The position numbers and the translations under genes were made by a program. The notes under the pieces are model-generated. The model worked only from the letters and a program-made list of their open reading frames with translations. It did no database searches and was not told the origin of the DNA. DNA of 58,121 bases, taken from contig CATKAZ010000074.1 in the NCBI GenBank assembly GCA_949745795.1, positions 1 to 58,121 of the forward strand. Direction: 5' to 3'. The DNA comes from an uncultured Oscillospiraceae bacterium (lineage in GTDB: Bacteria; Bacillota; Clostridia; Oscillospirales; Ruminococcaceae). Below, piece after piece: positions 1 through 10,642 of the stretch; position 1 is the stretch's first letter, and the number at the start of each line of letters is the position of its first letter.

Positions 1-829
<829 letters not shown>

Positions 830-861
830 TGGAAAATACCTCCTAAATATTTATATATATT

Positions 862-890
862 ATTGTACACTAATTTTAAATTTATTTCAA
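862..890 (-). promoter_or_regulatory. Sigma-A promoter of gap
   Basis: Reading the minus strand, TTGAAA (890-885), 17 bases, TACAAT (867-862), about 30 bases upstream of the gap ribosome binding site. Confidence 0.75.
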
Positions 891-1320
891 GTCCTTTGAC
901 AAAAAAATAACTATTTTTATGCATTAAAGTGTGATTAACATCAAAATATAGAATTTTTAATACAATTTATTAGTAAAAATAAACAAATATTGCATGTGTA
1001 TAATGAAAATAGTATTCTCTGTAAGACTGTATTTTATCAGGTGTATTATTATAAAACATTTAGAATACATTACTATAATATTATGCATGATAATATTAAC
1101 AATATAAATGATTTAATAATTTGTTTTAAAGCTTTTTTACTAAATTTTTGCCGCTAATAAAAAAATAAAATGTAATAACAAACAAAATTCGTCATAATAA
1201 TACAAATTTTATGTATTTTTTTTATAATTCCTTAAAAAATATTTTAGTTTGTACTTAATTTATTCATAAATTTGTTGTATAATATAAAAAGATGTAACTT
1301 AAAATCGAAAGGAGAAATGG
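891..1320. other. Long AT-rich intergenic region between divergent genes
   Basis: About 430 bases of very AT-rich DNA between the gap promoter and the gene at 1321. The only recognisable signals are a TATAAT (1278-1283) with a weak -35 (TTAATT, 1255-1260) and the AAAGGAG ribosome binding site just before 1321. No open frame with a ribosome binding site, no tRNA and no convincing hairpin were seen. Confidence 0.5.
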
Positions 1321-2388
1321 ATGCTGAAAAATACTATTGAAAATTTAAAGGATTTTTTTAAATATTCGTCGGAAAATGTTATAATTACTGATTATGATTT
1401 TAATATTTTATGGAATAATAAATCAGAAGATTTTTTTCTGCTCAACGGGCTTACATGCAAAGAGATGTTTCAAGGAGAGAATTTGCCGTTGAAAAGCGGA
1501 GAATATAATGTAAAACATAACGGTTTGATTTTTTCATGCAGAATTATTAATTATCCTGATTGTGAAAATGGAGTTTATGTAATTCAGACGGATGGAGAAG
1601 ATATAATGTTTTCTTTTATCAAGTGCAGCGGAATAAAGGAATTTCTTATTAATCAGGCAGGAGCCGTAAGGCAGGCTGTAACCGGAATTACTTTTTCAAG
1701 CAATATGCTGCATAAGGTATTGGAAGAATCGGATTTGTATTCAGATCATAAATATCTTGATATTACTATGGGAAATTGTTACAAGCTGTTAAAAACTGTA
1801 GTAAATACGACTGAGCTTATACGTTATACTGACGGAAGTATTGTTATGAAAAAAATTGATGTTTCAGCGGTACTTAGGGAATTTACAAAAAAATGCAGTG
1901 AGATATTGGAGCGTAACATAGAAGTTAGAATGGAGGTTGAAGATGACCTTTATATAAAAGCTGATTTGGAACGATTTGTATCATGTTTACTTTCACTGAC
2001 AGTTTTAGTTAACGGAAAGAATCCGGAGAATAATATAATTATTTTTAATGCCGAGAGGATCGGCGGATTTGTATCTATAACCGTAAAAGCTGATAGAAGC
2101 GGATTTGACGGAAATGCAAGAGTTTTTGCAAGATCGCCCGAATTATACGAGGGAGATGCCGTTGATTCGGATTTGTTTGTTGTCAGTCGTTTTTGCCGGA
2201 CTTTTAACGGTACTCTTTTTGTTTCCGGTTCGTCTGATGATTTAAGGTGTTTCAGTTTGAAATTTCCGTATTGTGACGATGTAGAACCGATAGCCGAACT
2301 CAGTGCGTCGGTCAGACCTTATCCGGAAGATAAATTTTCCAAGTATTTTATTGTTCTTTCGGAAATTGCCGATGTGTTCTATTATTAA
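1321..2388 (+). CDS. PAS/histidine-kinase-like protein lacking kinase catalytic residues
   Basis: 355 residues, cytoplasmic, no membrane segment. Residues ~8-95 look like a PAS sensor (ENVIITDYDFNILWNN opening). Residues ~108-170 resemble a dimerisation helix pair of sensor kinases, but no H-box histidine is visible. Residues ~205-335 follow a HATPase-like pattern (DLERFVSCLLSLTVLVNG), yet the N-box asparagine and glycine-rich G boxes are not recognisable. No adjacent response regulator. It is probably a pseudokinase or a scaffold; this domain reading is inferred from pattern and is moderately secure. Start ATG follows AAAGGAG by 6 bases. It converges on pyrG and the small membrane gene and ends at a bidirectional terminator. 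Confidence 0.6.
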   Translation: MLKNTIENLKDFFKYSSENVIITDYDFNILWNNKSEDFFLLNGLTCKEMFQGENLPLKSGEYNVKHNGLIFSCRIINYPDCENGVYVIQTDGEDIMFSFIKCSGIKEFLINQAGAVRQAVTGITFSSNMLHKVLEESDLYSDHKYLDITMGNCYKLLKTVVNTTELIRYTDGSIVMKKIDVSAVLREFTKKCSEILERNIEVRMEVEDDLYIKADLERFVSCLLSLTVLVNGKNPENNIIIFNAERIGGFVSITVKADRSGFDGNARVFARSPELYEGDAVDSDLFVVSRFCRTFNGTLFVSGSSDDLRCFSLKFPYCDDVEPIAELSASVRPYPEDKFSKYFIVLSEIADVFYY

Positions 2389-2391
2389 TTT

Positions 2392-2422
2392 AAAAAAGCG
2401 GCGCTTACTGCGCCGCTTTTTA
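2392..2422. terminator. Bidirectional intrinsic terminator
   Basis: Perfect 7-bp stem GCGGCGC/GCGCCGC (2398-2404, 2410-2416) with a 5-base loop, flanked by an A-run on the left and a T-run on the right. It serves the convergent genes ending at 2388 and 2430. Confidence 0.85.
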
Positions 2423-2429
2423 TTGTATA

Positions 2430-4371
<1,942 letters not shown>

Positions 4372-4389
4372 CTAAATTAATCGGATACA

Positions 4390-4411
4390 ATCTTCGGAAA
4401 CTAACGAAGAT
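4390..4411 (-). other. Leader hairpin of pyrG
   Basis: 7-bp stem ATCTTCG/CGAAGAT (4390-4396, 4405-4411) in the pyrG 5' leader between promoter and ribosome binding site. There is no T-run after it, so it does not look like the CTP-sensing attenuator terminator known in other Firmicutes. Confidence 0.4.
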
Positions 4412-4428
4412 AAAAACATATCATTTCT

Positions 4429-4457
4429 ATTTTACTATTAAATTTGACAAATTGCAA
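4429..4457 (-). promoter_or_regulatory. Sigma-A promoter of pyrG
   Basis: On the minus strand TTGCAA (4457-4452), 17 bases, TAAAAT (4434-4429). Confidence 0.65.
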
Positions 4458-4610
4458 TAGGATATATTAAAATAAAATAAATAACACATAGAAATTTTTA
4501 AAAAAATTTTTTGAAAATTGTGCAGTATTTTTAAGTGTTGAATCGTTATATATACAGAGAGACAAATAATGATCATTAAAAGAACCGGTCTTTCTGTAAA
4601 TGTGCACACG

Positions 4611-4634
4611 TTTTGCCGGCAGATTTTGCCGGCG
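4611..4634 (+). repeat. Tandem direct repeat upstream of the ECF sigma gene
   Basis: Two exact copies of TTTTGCCGGC separated by AGA, about 40 bases before the sigma factor start. Both lie in GC-rich sequence unlike the AT-rich surroundings. Possibly a regulator site; function not known. Confidence 0.4.
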
Positions 4635-4672
4635 GATACATAAAAACTCCAAGGTTCTTCAGGGGGTTGGAA

Positions 4673-5191
4673 ATGAGAAAAAAGGAAAGGTACAGTCCGG
4701 AGGTATTTGCCGAGAAGTATGATGAATATTCTCCTATGATCTACAGGCTTTGCGCCTTGCGGTTAGGGAACCGTCAGGACGCCGAAGACGCTATGCAGAA
4801 CACATTTATAAAATTTTTTTATAAAGCACCGGAATTTGATAATCCCGAATCGGAAAAAGCTTGGCTGATTAGGGTTTCGATAAATGTGTGCAAGGATTTT
4901 CAGAAAAGCTTTTGGCAGAAAAAAACGGTGGGGCTTGATGAAACTGCGGAGCTGACGGTCGGTATTATTGAAGATGCCGTAAGGCTTATTGATGTATTCG
5001 AGCTTTCCCCGAAAAACAGAACTGTCCTGCAGCTGTATTACTACGAGGGTTATTCTGTAACGGAGATTGCCAAAATACTTAAAATAAGCGTAAACGGTGT
5101 AACTTCAAGGCTTTCGAGAGCAAGACAAAAATTAAAACTGGAAATGGAGGCGGCAGAACATGAAAAAAACGGAATTATACCGGAGCATTGA
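4673..5191 (+). CDS. ECF-type RNA polymerase sigma factor
   Basis: 172-residue sigma-70 family protein that directs RNA polymerase to a specific promoter set. Region 2 is seen as YSPMIYRLCALRLGNRQDAEDAMQNTFIKFF and region 4 as NRTVLQLYYYEGYSVTEIAKILK followed by the HTH VNGVTSRLSRARQKLK. The ATG at 4673 is preceded by AGGGGG 6 bases upstream; the open frame extends 5' but without such a site. The stop overlaps the next gene's start by 32 bases, coupling it to its anti-sigma factor. No extracytoplasmic sensor other than that partner is encoded nearby. Confidence 0.92.
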   Translation: MRKKERYSPEVFAEKYDEYSPMIYRLCALRLGNRQDAEDAMQNTFIKFFYKAPEFDNPESEKAWLIRVSINVCKDFQKSFWQKKTVGLDETAELTVGIIEDAVRLIDVFELSPKNRTVLQLYYYEGYSVTEIAKILKISVNGVTSRLSRARQKLKLEMEAAEHEKNGIIPEH

Positions 5192-6947
5192 GGGTATCAA
5201 ACCCGACAAATCCATGAAAAACAGGATAATGACGGCAGTTGAGGCAAATGACAGGATTACCGTTCAAAAAAGACCGGTGTTTCTTCCGATTGCAGCAGCG
5301 GTATTGCTGGTTGTAAATGTGGGACTTGTTGGGAATTTTTTTATGGGTAATAATTTTATCAGTCGCTGGACAGAAAATGAAAGTTTGGTATATGGCAGCA
5401 GCAGTGCTTCGGAATTTTCCGATTATGTTGACACGGTTTATAAGGAAATCACCGAGCATGACTATACCGGTGTGAAAATTATGCAGAGGAGTAATTATAA
5501 TCCTCAGGAGGATAAGCCGTGGTTTGAGCTGTATAGTATAGATGTGCTTAATAAGGGAACCTCGGAAGCTGTTGATGAGAACGCAGATAGTGTTTATGTA
5601 AGGTATATCCAGAAAATTGACGGTATTTATACAAATCATGAGTATATTATAGGATATGAAGGATATAGTCTGGATAAGGAAAATATAATTAGTATTACGG
5701 AATCAAATGTCGACCACTCATATGAAATTCCCGAAAAATACAAAAATGAAATTTCCGATTCTGTTGACTTATCTAATGCGTTAGATGAAGCGGTTGCAGA
5801 ATATTCTCTGGCAAATTATTCTGATACGGAGGACATTAATGAATCTTCATTTCAGGACCAATATGATTTGCAAATTTTCTTTTTTCCGTATGAATCTGAT
5901 GCAGGCGGTATAATATACAGATTTCCTGTAATGTTTTCAGTTACCGATCCAATTGAATTTGATACTGTTGAGGAAAATGTTTATTTTCTTTTAAATAGGC
6001 AGGGAGAAAATAAAAAACAGGTAATCTATGATAATTACTGGAAAAAAACTGTTTCGAGAGATGATGTTAAGTACAAATCGGGAGTGTTACCGAACGTTGT
6101 AAACGCTGATGCAGATAATGCCGTGAAGTATCTTGAAAAAATGGGATTTACAAATATTTCAAAAAAATATGTTCAGGACTCAAAGGTTCATAATACTGTT
6201 TTAGGTTACAATTACGGTATGGCAGCGGGAGATGTATTAAATACAGATGATACAATTGAACTGCTTGTCTGCGGAAAGCAGATGCCGGACGTAAATTTTT
6301 TGGAATTATATGCAGCAGAAGATATACTTAAAAGTGAGGAAATTGAATTTGAAATTGTGTATATGAACGGAGCAAAAGCCGAGGATTTAGATCAGCATGT
6401 TGTCCAAACAGAACCTTCGGCATTTGAGATTGTTGAAAATGTTAAATCCGTTAAGCTTTATGTTGAATCTGAAGGCTCAAGTCTGGCGGCAGGACTTCTT
6501 GGGTCTGACATGGAACTGGATTACAGTTACAGCGAAAACGGCATTGATTTTTATGTTTCAGACACAGAATATCCTGACATTATTTTTGAGGGAGCTTATA
6601 ACGGAAAGGGTAAGGTAGTTATTTCGGGTATATCTACAAAAAGCGATTATTATGAAATTTGTCCGGATATATATGTAGGAATGTCGCTTGAAGAAATTGA
6701 TAATCAGATTAGAGAAGGATCCTATTATCAGGATAAAGTAGTATCCTATGTTTCTTTAATTGAATACGACTCGGAAATCAATTATGATTATAAGTTTGTC
6801 TATTCGGACAGCGATGCGTTATATACAGTTCTGTTAAAAACCGTTAATGACGGCTCTTACGAAGAACAGAAGGTAACTAATATTTATGTAAAAAAGGAAG
6901 CTGTTTCGACTGAAGATACGGAGTCTTCCGAATCTTATGGTGAATAA
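5160..6947 (+). CDS. Membrane anti-sigma factor with two extracellular PASTA repeats
   Basis: 595 residues. A short cytoplasmic N-terminus (1-37) that would hold the sigma factor, one membrane helix (about 38-61, FLPIAAAVLLVVNVGLVGNF), then a large extracellular part. Residues ~307-371 (VLPNVVNADADNAVKYLEKM...) and ~375-436 (MPDVNFLELYAAEDILKS...) have the PASTA pattern: P-x-V start, helix, then strands ending in a hydrophobic strand. PASTA repeats are known from PknB-type kinases and PBPs, where they bind peptidoglycan fragments. The remaining ectodomain is unrecognised. It begins inside the sigma gene behind GGAGG. Role as anti-sigma factor is inferred from gene order and topology; the PASTA reading is from sequence pattern. 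Confidence 0.8.
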   Translation: MKKTELYRSIEGIKPDKSMKNRIMTAVEANDRITVQKRPVFLPIAAAVLLVVNVGLVGNFFMGNNFISRWTENESLVYGSSSASEFSDYVDTVYKEITEHDYTGVKIMQRSNYNPQEDKPWFELYSIDVLNKGTSEAVDENADSVYVRYIQKIDGIYTNHEYIIGYEGYSLDKENIISITESNVDHSYEIPEKYKNEISDSVDLSNALDEAVAEYSLANYSDTEDINESSFQDQYDLQIFFFPYESDAGGIIYRFPVMFSVTDPIEFDTVEENVYFLLNRQGENKKQVIYDNYWKKTVSRDDVKYKSGVLPNVVNADADNAVKYLEKMGFTNISKKYVQDSKVHNTVLGYNYGMAAGDVLNTDDTIELLVCGKQMPDVNFLELYAAEDILKSEEIEFEIVYMNGAKAEDLDQHVVQTEPSAFEIVENVKSVKLYVESEGSSLAAGLLGSDMELDYSYSENGIDFYVSDTEYPDIIFEGAYNGKGKVVISGISTKSDYYEICPDIYVGMSLEEIDNQIREGSYYQDKVVSYVSLIEYDSEINYDYKFVYSDSDALYTVLLKTVNDGSYEEQKVTNIYVKKEAVSTEDTESSESYGE

Positions 6948-6992
6948 GCAAAGATAAAAACAAAAAAGAACAAAAGATAATATATAAAAATT

Positions 6993-7043
6993 GACAGGGA
7001 CTGATATATATAAAAATGTCCCTGTCGAAAAAAGTAGAGGGAC
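6993..7043 (+). promoter_or_regulatory. Leader RNA with three AGGGAC/GTCCCT arms covering a ribosome binding site
   Basis: A 9-bp inverted repeat GACAGGGAC/GTCCCTGTC (6993-7001, 7018-7026) is followed by a third AGGGAC (7038-7043) that contains the ribosome binding site of the gene at 7050. The middle arm can pair with either outer arm. No T-run follows, so it is not an ordinary terminator. Confidence 0.45.
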
Positions 7044-7049
7044 TGTACT

Positions 7050-8546
7050 ATGAGAGCTAAAAAAATAATTATGACTTTTACAGCAGTTTTAATGATAATA
7101 AATGTCTGTGCATGTCAGAAGTCTGATACGTCAGTGATCAATGGGGAGGCTGTAAGATTGAAAAATTTTATGACTGAAACGGAGAGAAACAGCGTTTCAA
7201 TCGGGGAACTTACACTGCTTGACGGAGACGTTACGGAGGAAGCTTCCAACGGAGAGCATGTTGTTGAAATAGAATGGTGGACGGATAAAGATTATCGGAA
7301 AAAGTATGAGAAGGACAAAGAAACGAATCCGGAAATGTTCTCTGAAGGGGAATATGAGAAATTAATGCAGGATCTTGATGAAGCTGAGGAAAATGGGGGA
7401 TATACTTCTGCTAATAAAATTTTAGTTGACGGTAGATTATATTCCGGATTTCATCCGCTGTATGAATATGACGGCGGCAAACTGGAATATTGGATCTCTG
7501 GTGGTACGGAAGAAACGAAGCATGTTGAATTTGATTCATTTAACGAGTTTAAGAAATGGTACAGAGAGAATCTTAATGAAGATGTAAAATCCGGATATAT
7601 ATCACAGGATATGGCAGACCAGACTTATGCGGATATGCCTATAGTATTTCAGAGCGTAATTGACGGAACATGGAAAGAAATAAGCTTTTCTCCTGAACAA
7701 ACCTTTTCATTAGCAGATACTTTTCCGGGAACAAAAAGCGATTGGGAATATAACCGTGAAGAAGTGGAAGCTATAAAAGATTCTGTCCGGGAAATGTCGA
7801 TTTATGACGAAGAGCTTGAATCAAATTTTATTATACACATAACCTTACCGCCGAATTTTAATGAAAAGAAAAAATATCCAATGTTTGTTATGTCGGACGG
7901 AGTATGGCGATTCGGTAACTGTCCGTCTCTTAGAAAGTTAATGGAGGACGGAGAAACGGAGGACGTTATTCTGGTAACTATAGGTTATGATTACAGTGTC
8001 AATGGAACGGAAATGGGAGTCAGGTCAAAATATTTTTATGAGGAAAGAGAAAAATTTATTGATTTTATAACAAATAATTTAGCTCCGTATCTCAGTGAAA
8101 TGTACAATATTGACTTTGAACGTTCGACGTTTTACGGACATTCTGCGGGTGGAGTACTGTCTCACAATGCCGTCTTTACATCGGACTTATATGAAAATCA
8201 GCCATTTAAGTACTATATTATAGGAAGTCCTGCATTTTGGGAGCTTCACCGTTTGGATACCGAAGAGGATTCGGAAGCATATAAATCAGATTATGGTTAT
8301 TGGGAAAGAAACAAAACCTTTGATAAAATTATTTTTGCATGCGGAGGAGAAAACGAAGATCCCGAATATGAAAAATATTACGACGGATATGATACTACTC
8401 TGGAGGGTGTTGCACATTTGATGGATAGACTTCAAGAGCATGGCGATACAAAATCAGAATGTAAAATATATGAAAATTCAGGTCATTGGCAGTTTATACC
8501 GGATATGTTTGTAGAATTTTTCCGCAAATATTACGGTAAAAAGTAA
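7050..8546 (+). CDS. Esterase-like (EstD/Fes-type alpha/beta hydrolase) lipoprotein
   Basis: 498 residues. N-terminal lipoprotein signal with Cys at 20 and 22 (VCAC). The C-terminal half is an alpha/beta hydrolase of the putative esterase family (PF00756-like): nucleophile serine in YGHSAGGV, the strand LPPNFNEKKKYPMFVMSDG typical of carbohydrate esterases and enterochelin esterases, and a C-terminal histidine in NSGHWQF. The N-terminal ~230 residues are not recognised. Anchored outside the membrane, it may remove acyl groups from plant polysaccharide or other surface substrate; substrate unknown. It follows the sigma/anti-sigma pair and could be a target of that sigma factor (inference). Ends before a terminator. 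Confidence 0.78.
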   Translation: MRAKKIIMTFTAVLMIINVCACQKSDTSVINGEAVRLKNFMTETERNSVSIGELTLLDGDVTEEASNGEHVVEIEWWTDKDYRKKYEKDKETNPEMFSEGEYEKLMQDLDEAEENGGYTSANKILVDGRLYSGFHPLYEYDGGKLEYWISGGTEETKHVEFDSFNEFKKWYRENLNEDVKSGYISQDMADQTYADMPIVFQSVIDGTWKEISFSPEQTFSLADTFPGTKSDWEYNREEVEAIKDSVREMSIYDEELESNFIIHITLPPNFNEKKKYPMFVMSDGVWRFGNCPSLRKLMEDGETEDVILVTIGYDYSVNGTEMGVRSKYFYEEREKFIDFITNNLAPYLSEMYNIDFERSTFYGHSAGGVLSHNAVFTSDLYENQPFKYYIIGSPAFWELHRLDTEEDSEAYKSDYGYWERNKTFDKIIFACGGENEDPEYEKYYDGYDTTLEGVAHLMDRLQEHGDTKSECKIYENSGHWQFIPDMFVEFFRKYYGKK

Positions 8547-8556
8547 CTCCTTACAT

Positions 8557-8588
8557 AAAAACCGGACTGAAAAGTCCGGTTTTTTGTT
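8557..8588 (+). terminator. Intrinsic terminator after the esterase gene
   Basis: 11-bp stem AAAACCGGACT/AGTCCGGTTTT with GAAA tetraloop, then T-run. Confidence 0.88.
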
Positions 8589-8599
8589 ATATAATGATA

Positions 8600-8628
8600 T
8601 TGGATTTTTTGCCGTAATATGCTATAAT
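8600..8628 (+). promoter_or_regulatory. Sigma-A promoter of the cysteine desulfurase gene
   Basis: TTGGAT (8600-8605), 17 bases, TATAAT (8623-8628). Confidence 0.65.
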
Positions 8629-8666
8629 ATGAGTTACGATTTTTTATAATGAAAATGGAGAAGAAA

Positions 8667-9803
8667 ATGAGTATTTATCTTGATAATGCTGCGACTACAA
8701 AACCGTGCAGAGAGGCAGTTAAGGCGGTAACCGACTGTATGATTGAAAATTACGGTAATCCATCTTCACTTCATACTATGGGGCTGAATGCACAGCTTGC
8801 AGCAGATAATGTAAGAAAGATTATTGCCAAGGCAATAGCGGCAGATCCGGGGTGCATTTATTTTACCTCCGGCGCTACTGAAAGCAATAATCTTGCCCTG
8901 ATCGGCGCTGCAAAAGCGTACGGCAAGCGTAAGCCTAGAATTGTGACTACTGCGATTGAACATGCTTCAGTGAAGAAAACTATGGATCATCTTGGGGAAG
9001 AGGGATTTGAAATTGTCAGAATCTCACCTGACAGAAACGGACAAATTTCACATGAACAGATATTAAATGCCGTTGATGACAGAACATGTCTGGTAAGCAT
9101 TATGATGGTCAATAATGAAATCGGATATATACTTCCGGTAAGACGTGCTTTTTACGGAATTAAAAAGAAGTTTCCTCAATGTATAACTCACTGCGATGCC
9201 GTTCAGGGGTTTATGAAAATTCCTTTTAAGGTTTCAGAACTTAATGCAGATATGATATCTATAAGTGGTCATAAAATTCATGCCGGAAAAGGCGTGGGAG
9301 CGCTTTATCTGAAAAAGGGGATACGTTTGGAGCAGAGAATCTTCGGCGGCGGTCAGGAAAAGGGGATTCGTTCCGGAACTGAAAATATTCCTATGATTGC
9401 AGGTATGGGAGCAGCCGTAAAGGTACTTTGCGGTAATATTGATCAACGGTATGAAAAGGTTGAGAAGCTTAAAAATATGTTTTGTCAGAAAATATCTGAA
9501 ATTGAAGGAGTATATATAAACTCCGGCGAAGAATGCAGTCCTTATATAATAAATATTTCCGTGCCCGGGATTCGTTCGGAAATTATGCTTCATTATCTTG
9601 AAGAACGTGATATTTATGTTTCCAGCGGTTCGGCATGCTCTAAGGGAGCAAAAAGCGGAGTGCTGACAGAATTCGGAATAAATGACCGTTTTGCGGATTC
9701 AGCACTGAGAATAAGTCTTTGCAGTGAAAATACTGTACAGGAATTGAGAATTTTGGCGGAAAATATTGAATATGCAATGGAAAGACTTATTAAATCAAAG
9801 TAA
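8667..9803 (+). CDS. Cysteine desulfurase (NifS/IscS family)
   Basis: PLP enzyme that takes sulfur from cysteine as an enzyme persulfide. 378 residues from the ATG at 8667, chosen because GGAG lies 6 bases upstream; an in-frame ATG at 8649 has none. Visible: YLDNAATT start, SGATESNN, the PLP lysine in SGHKIHAGKGVGALY, GGGQEKGIRSGTEN, and the mobile-loop cysteine in SSGSACSKG. ThiI follows 840 bases downstream, with MnmA elsewhere in the window, so the likely role is tRNA thiolation, as for Bacillus NifZ. No Fe-S scaffold gene is adjacent. Confidence 0.93.
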   Translation: MSIYLDNAATTKPCREAVKAVTDCMIENYGNPSSLHTMGLNAQLAADNVRKIIAKAIAADPGCIYFTSGATESNNLALIGAAKAYGKRKPRIVTTAIEHASVKKTMDHLGEEGFEIVRISPDRNGQISHEQILNAVDDRTCLVSIMMVNNEIGYILPVRRAFYGIKKKFPQCITHCDAVQGFMKIPFKVSELNADMISISGHKIHAGKGVGALYLKKGIRLEQRIFGGGQEKGIRSGTENIPMIAGMGAAVKVLCGNIDQRYEKVEKLKNMFCQKISEIEGVYINSGEECSPYIINISVPGIRSEIMLHYLEERDIYVSSGSACSKGAKSGVLTEFGINDRFADSALRISLCSENTVQELRILAENIEYAMERLIKSK

Positions 9804-9994
9804 ATATTTATTGATTGCTTTTTTCAAAATATTTTTCTTAAATTTCTTTAAGATTAACTGTGCGAGTATTTATAAAGTGCTTCAGGTTAATGAAAATCAT
9901 AATGGAAGTTTGGGTTAACTTTTTTTGTAAAAATAACTTTGTGTGTCTTTAAAAAGAAAATAAAGTTAATAAAATCCGGCATAAAAGTTTTTTG

Positions 9995-10019
9995 CTTACT
10001 TTTTTTCCAAAAAAGTAAG
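9995..10019. repeat. AT-rich hairpin before the operator region
   Basis: 11-bp stem CTTACTTTTTT/AAAAAAGTAAG with a 3-base loop. It sits directly before the palindrome at 10021. May be a weak terminator or an intergenic repeat copy. Confidence 0.4.
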
Positions 10020-10020
10020 T

Positions 10021-10036
10021 GTCAAGTATACTTGAC
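10021..10036. promoter_or_regulatory. Perfect 16-bp palindromic operator
   Basis: GTCAAGTATACTTGAC is an exact palindrome. Its right end overlaps the TTGACA -35 box (10032-10037) of the promoter below, a position expected for repressor binding. The likely ligand is the XRE regulator encoded at 10419. Confidence 0.65.
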
Positions 10037-10060
10037 ATTATGCTTGCAATGTGATATTAT
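10032..10060 (+). promoter_or_regulatory. Strong sigma-A promoter of the membrane protein/XRE operon
   Basis: TTGACA (10032-10037), 17 bases, TATTAT (10055-10060). Confidence 0.8.
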
Positions 10061-10092
10061 ATTATTTAGAAAAAAATAAAGGGAAATGTAAA

Positions 10093-10398
10093 ATGGATAA
10101 GGAAGAAATTTTAAAAAGGGGCCGTGAGGACGGTCCTGACGAAAGAGAACAGAAAATTTTATGTGACGCATACAGCTTTGCCGGAACAGTCGGCTGTGTT
10201 ATATGCATCATATTTATCGTATTCAGTATAATATGTGATAAAAACCCTTTTCCGTATTGCTTGATAGCTATGGCTTACTGTACTGCTGAAACCTTATATA
10301 AATATGTAAAAATGAGAAAAAAACGTGATTTGATTTTCGGAATAGTTGCTGCAATAGCCGCAGCTTGCTGGGCAATTCTGTCCATACTTAAATTCTGA
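10093..10398 (+). CDS. Small membrane protein paired with an XRE regulator (DUF6442-like)
   Basis: 101 residues from the ATG at 10093 (AAAGGG 9 bases upstream). Charged N-terminus with the motif GREDGPDEREQKI, then hydrophobic segments of about 20 residues (GTVGCVICIIFIVFSIIC; PYCLIAMAYCTAETLYKYV; LIFGIVAAIAAACWAILSIL). Such short proteins with a conserved DEREQKI-like start are commonly found before a 65-70 residue XRE regulator in Firmicutes; the DUF assignment is from memory and tentative. Function unknown. Confidence 0.65.
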   Translation: MDKEEILKRGREDGPDEREQKILCDAYSFAGTVGCVICIIFIVFSIICDKNPFPYCLIAMAYCTAETLYKYVKMRKKRDLIFGIVAAIAAACWAILSILKF

Positions 10399-10418
10399 CG
10401 GGAGGCAGTTTCTGGAAT

Positions 10419-10625
10419 ATGGAATCATTAGTACTAAAAAACTGTCTTAAATCAGTCAGAGGTGAAAAAAAGATATCACAGGGCGAGCTTGCGGAAATGG
10501 TAGGAGTTTCAAGGCAGACAATAAGCTCTATTGAAAATAATCAATTTTGTCCCAGCGCTAAGCTGGCACTGCTCATATGTGTAGCTCTTGAAAAGCATTT
10601 TGAAGAGCTTTTTTATTTTGATTAA
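10419..10625 (+). CDS. XRE-family transcriptional regulator (short YozG/YgzD-like type)
   Basis: 68 residues, essentially only a helix-turn-helix: KKISQGELAEMVGVSRQTISSIENNQFCPSAKLALLICVALEKHFEELF. The recognition helix is SRQTISSIE. It follows the membrane protein by 20 bases, and its operon promoter carries a perfect palindrome over the -35 box, which suggests autorepression. GGAGG is 13 bases before the ATG, a long spacing. Confidence 0.88.
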   Translation: MESLVLKNCLKSVRGEKKISQGELAEMVGVSRQTISSIENNQFCPSAKLALLICVALEKHFEELFYFD

Positions 10626-10642
10626 TGAAAGGAACGTACAAA

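Noticed and set aside
4380-4430. CTP-sensing attenuator before pyrG
   Set aside because: The hairpin at 4390-4411 is not followed by a T-run.
8766-8963. Antisense open frames inside conserved genes, such as this one in the cysteine desulfurase
   Set aside because: They mirror codon bias of the real gene, lack ribosome binding sites and match no family.
9804-10092. Additional small gene or RNA between the cysteine desulfurase and the membrane protein
   Set aside because: Only AT-rich sequence, one hairpin and the promoter/palindrome are present; no frame with a ribosome binding site.
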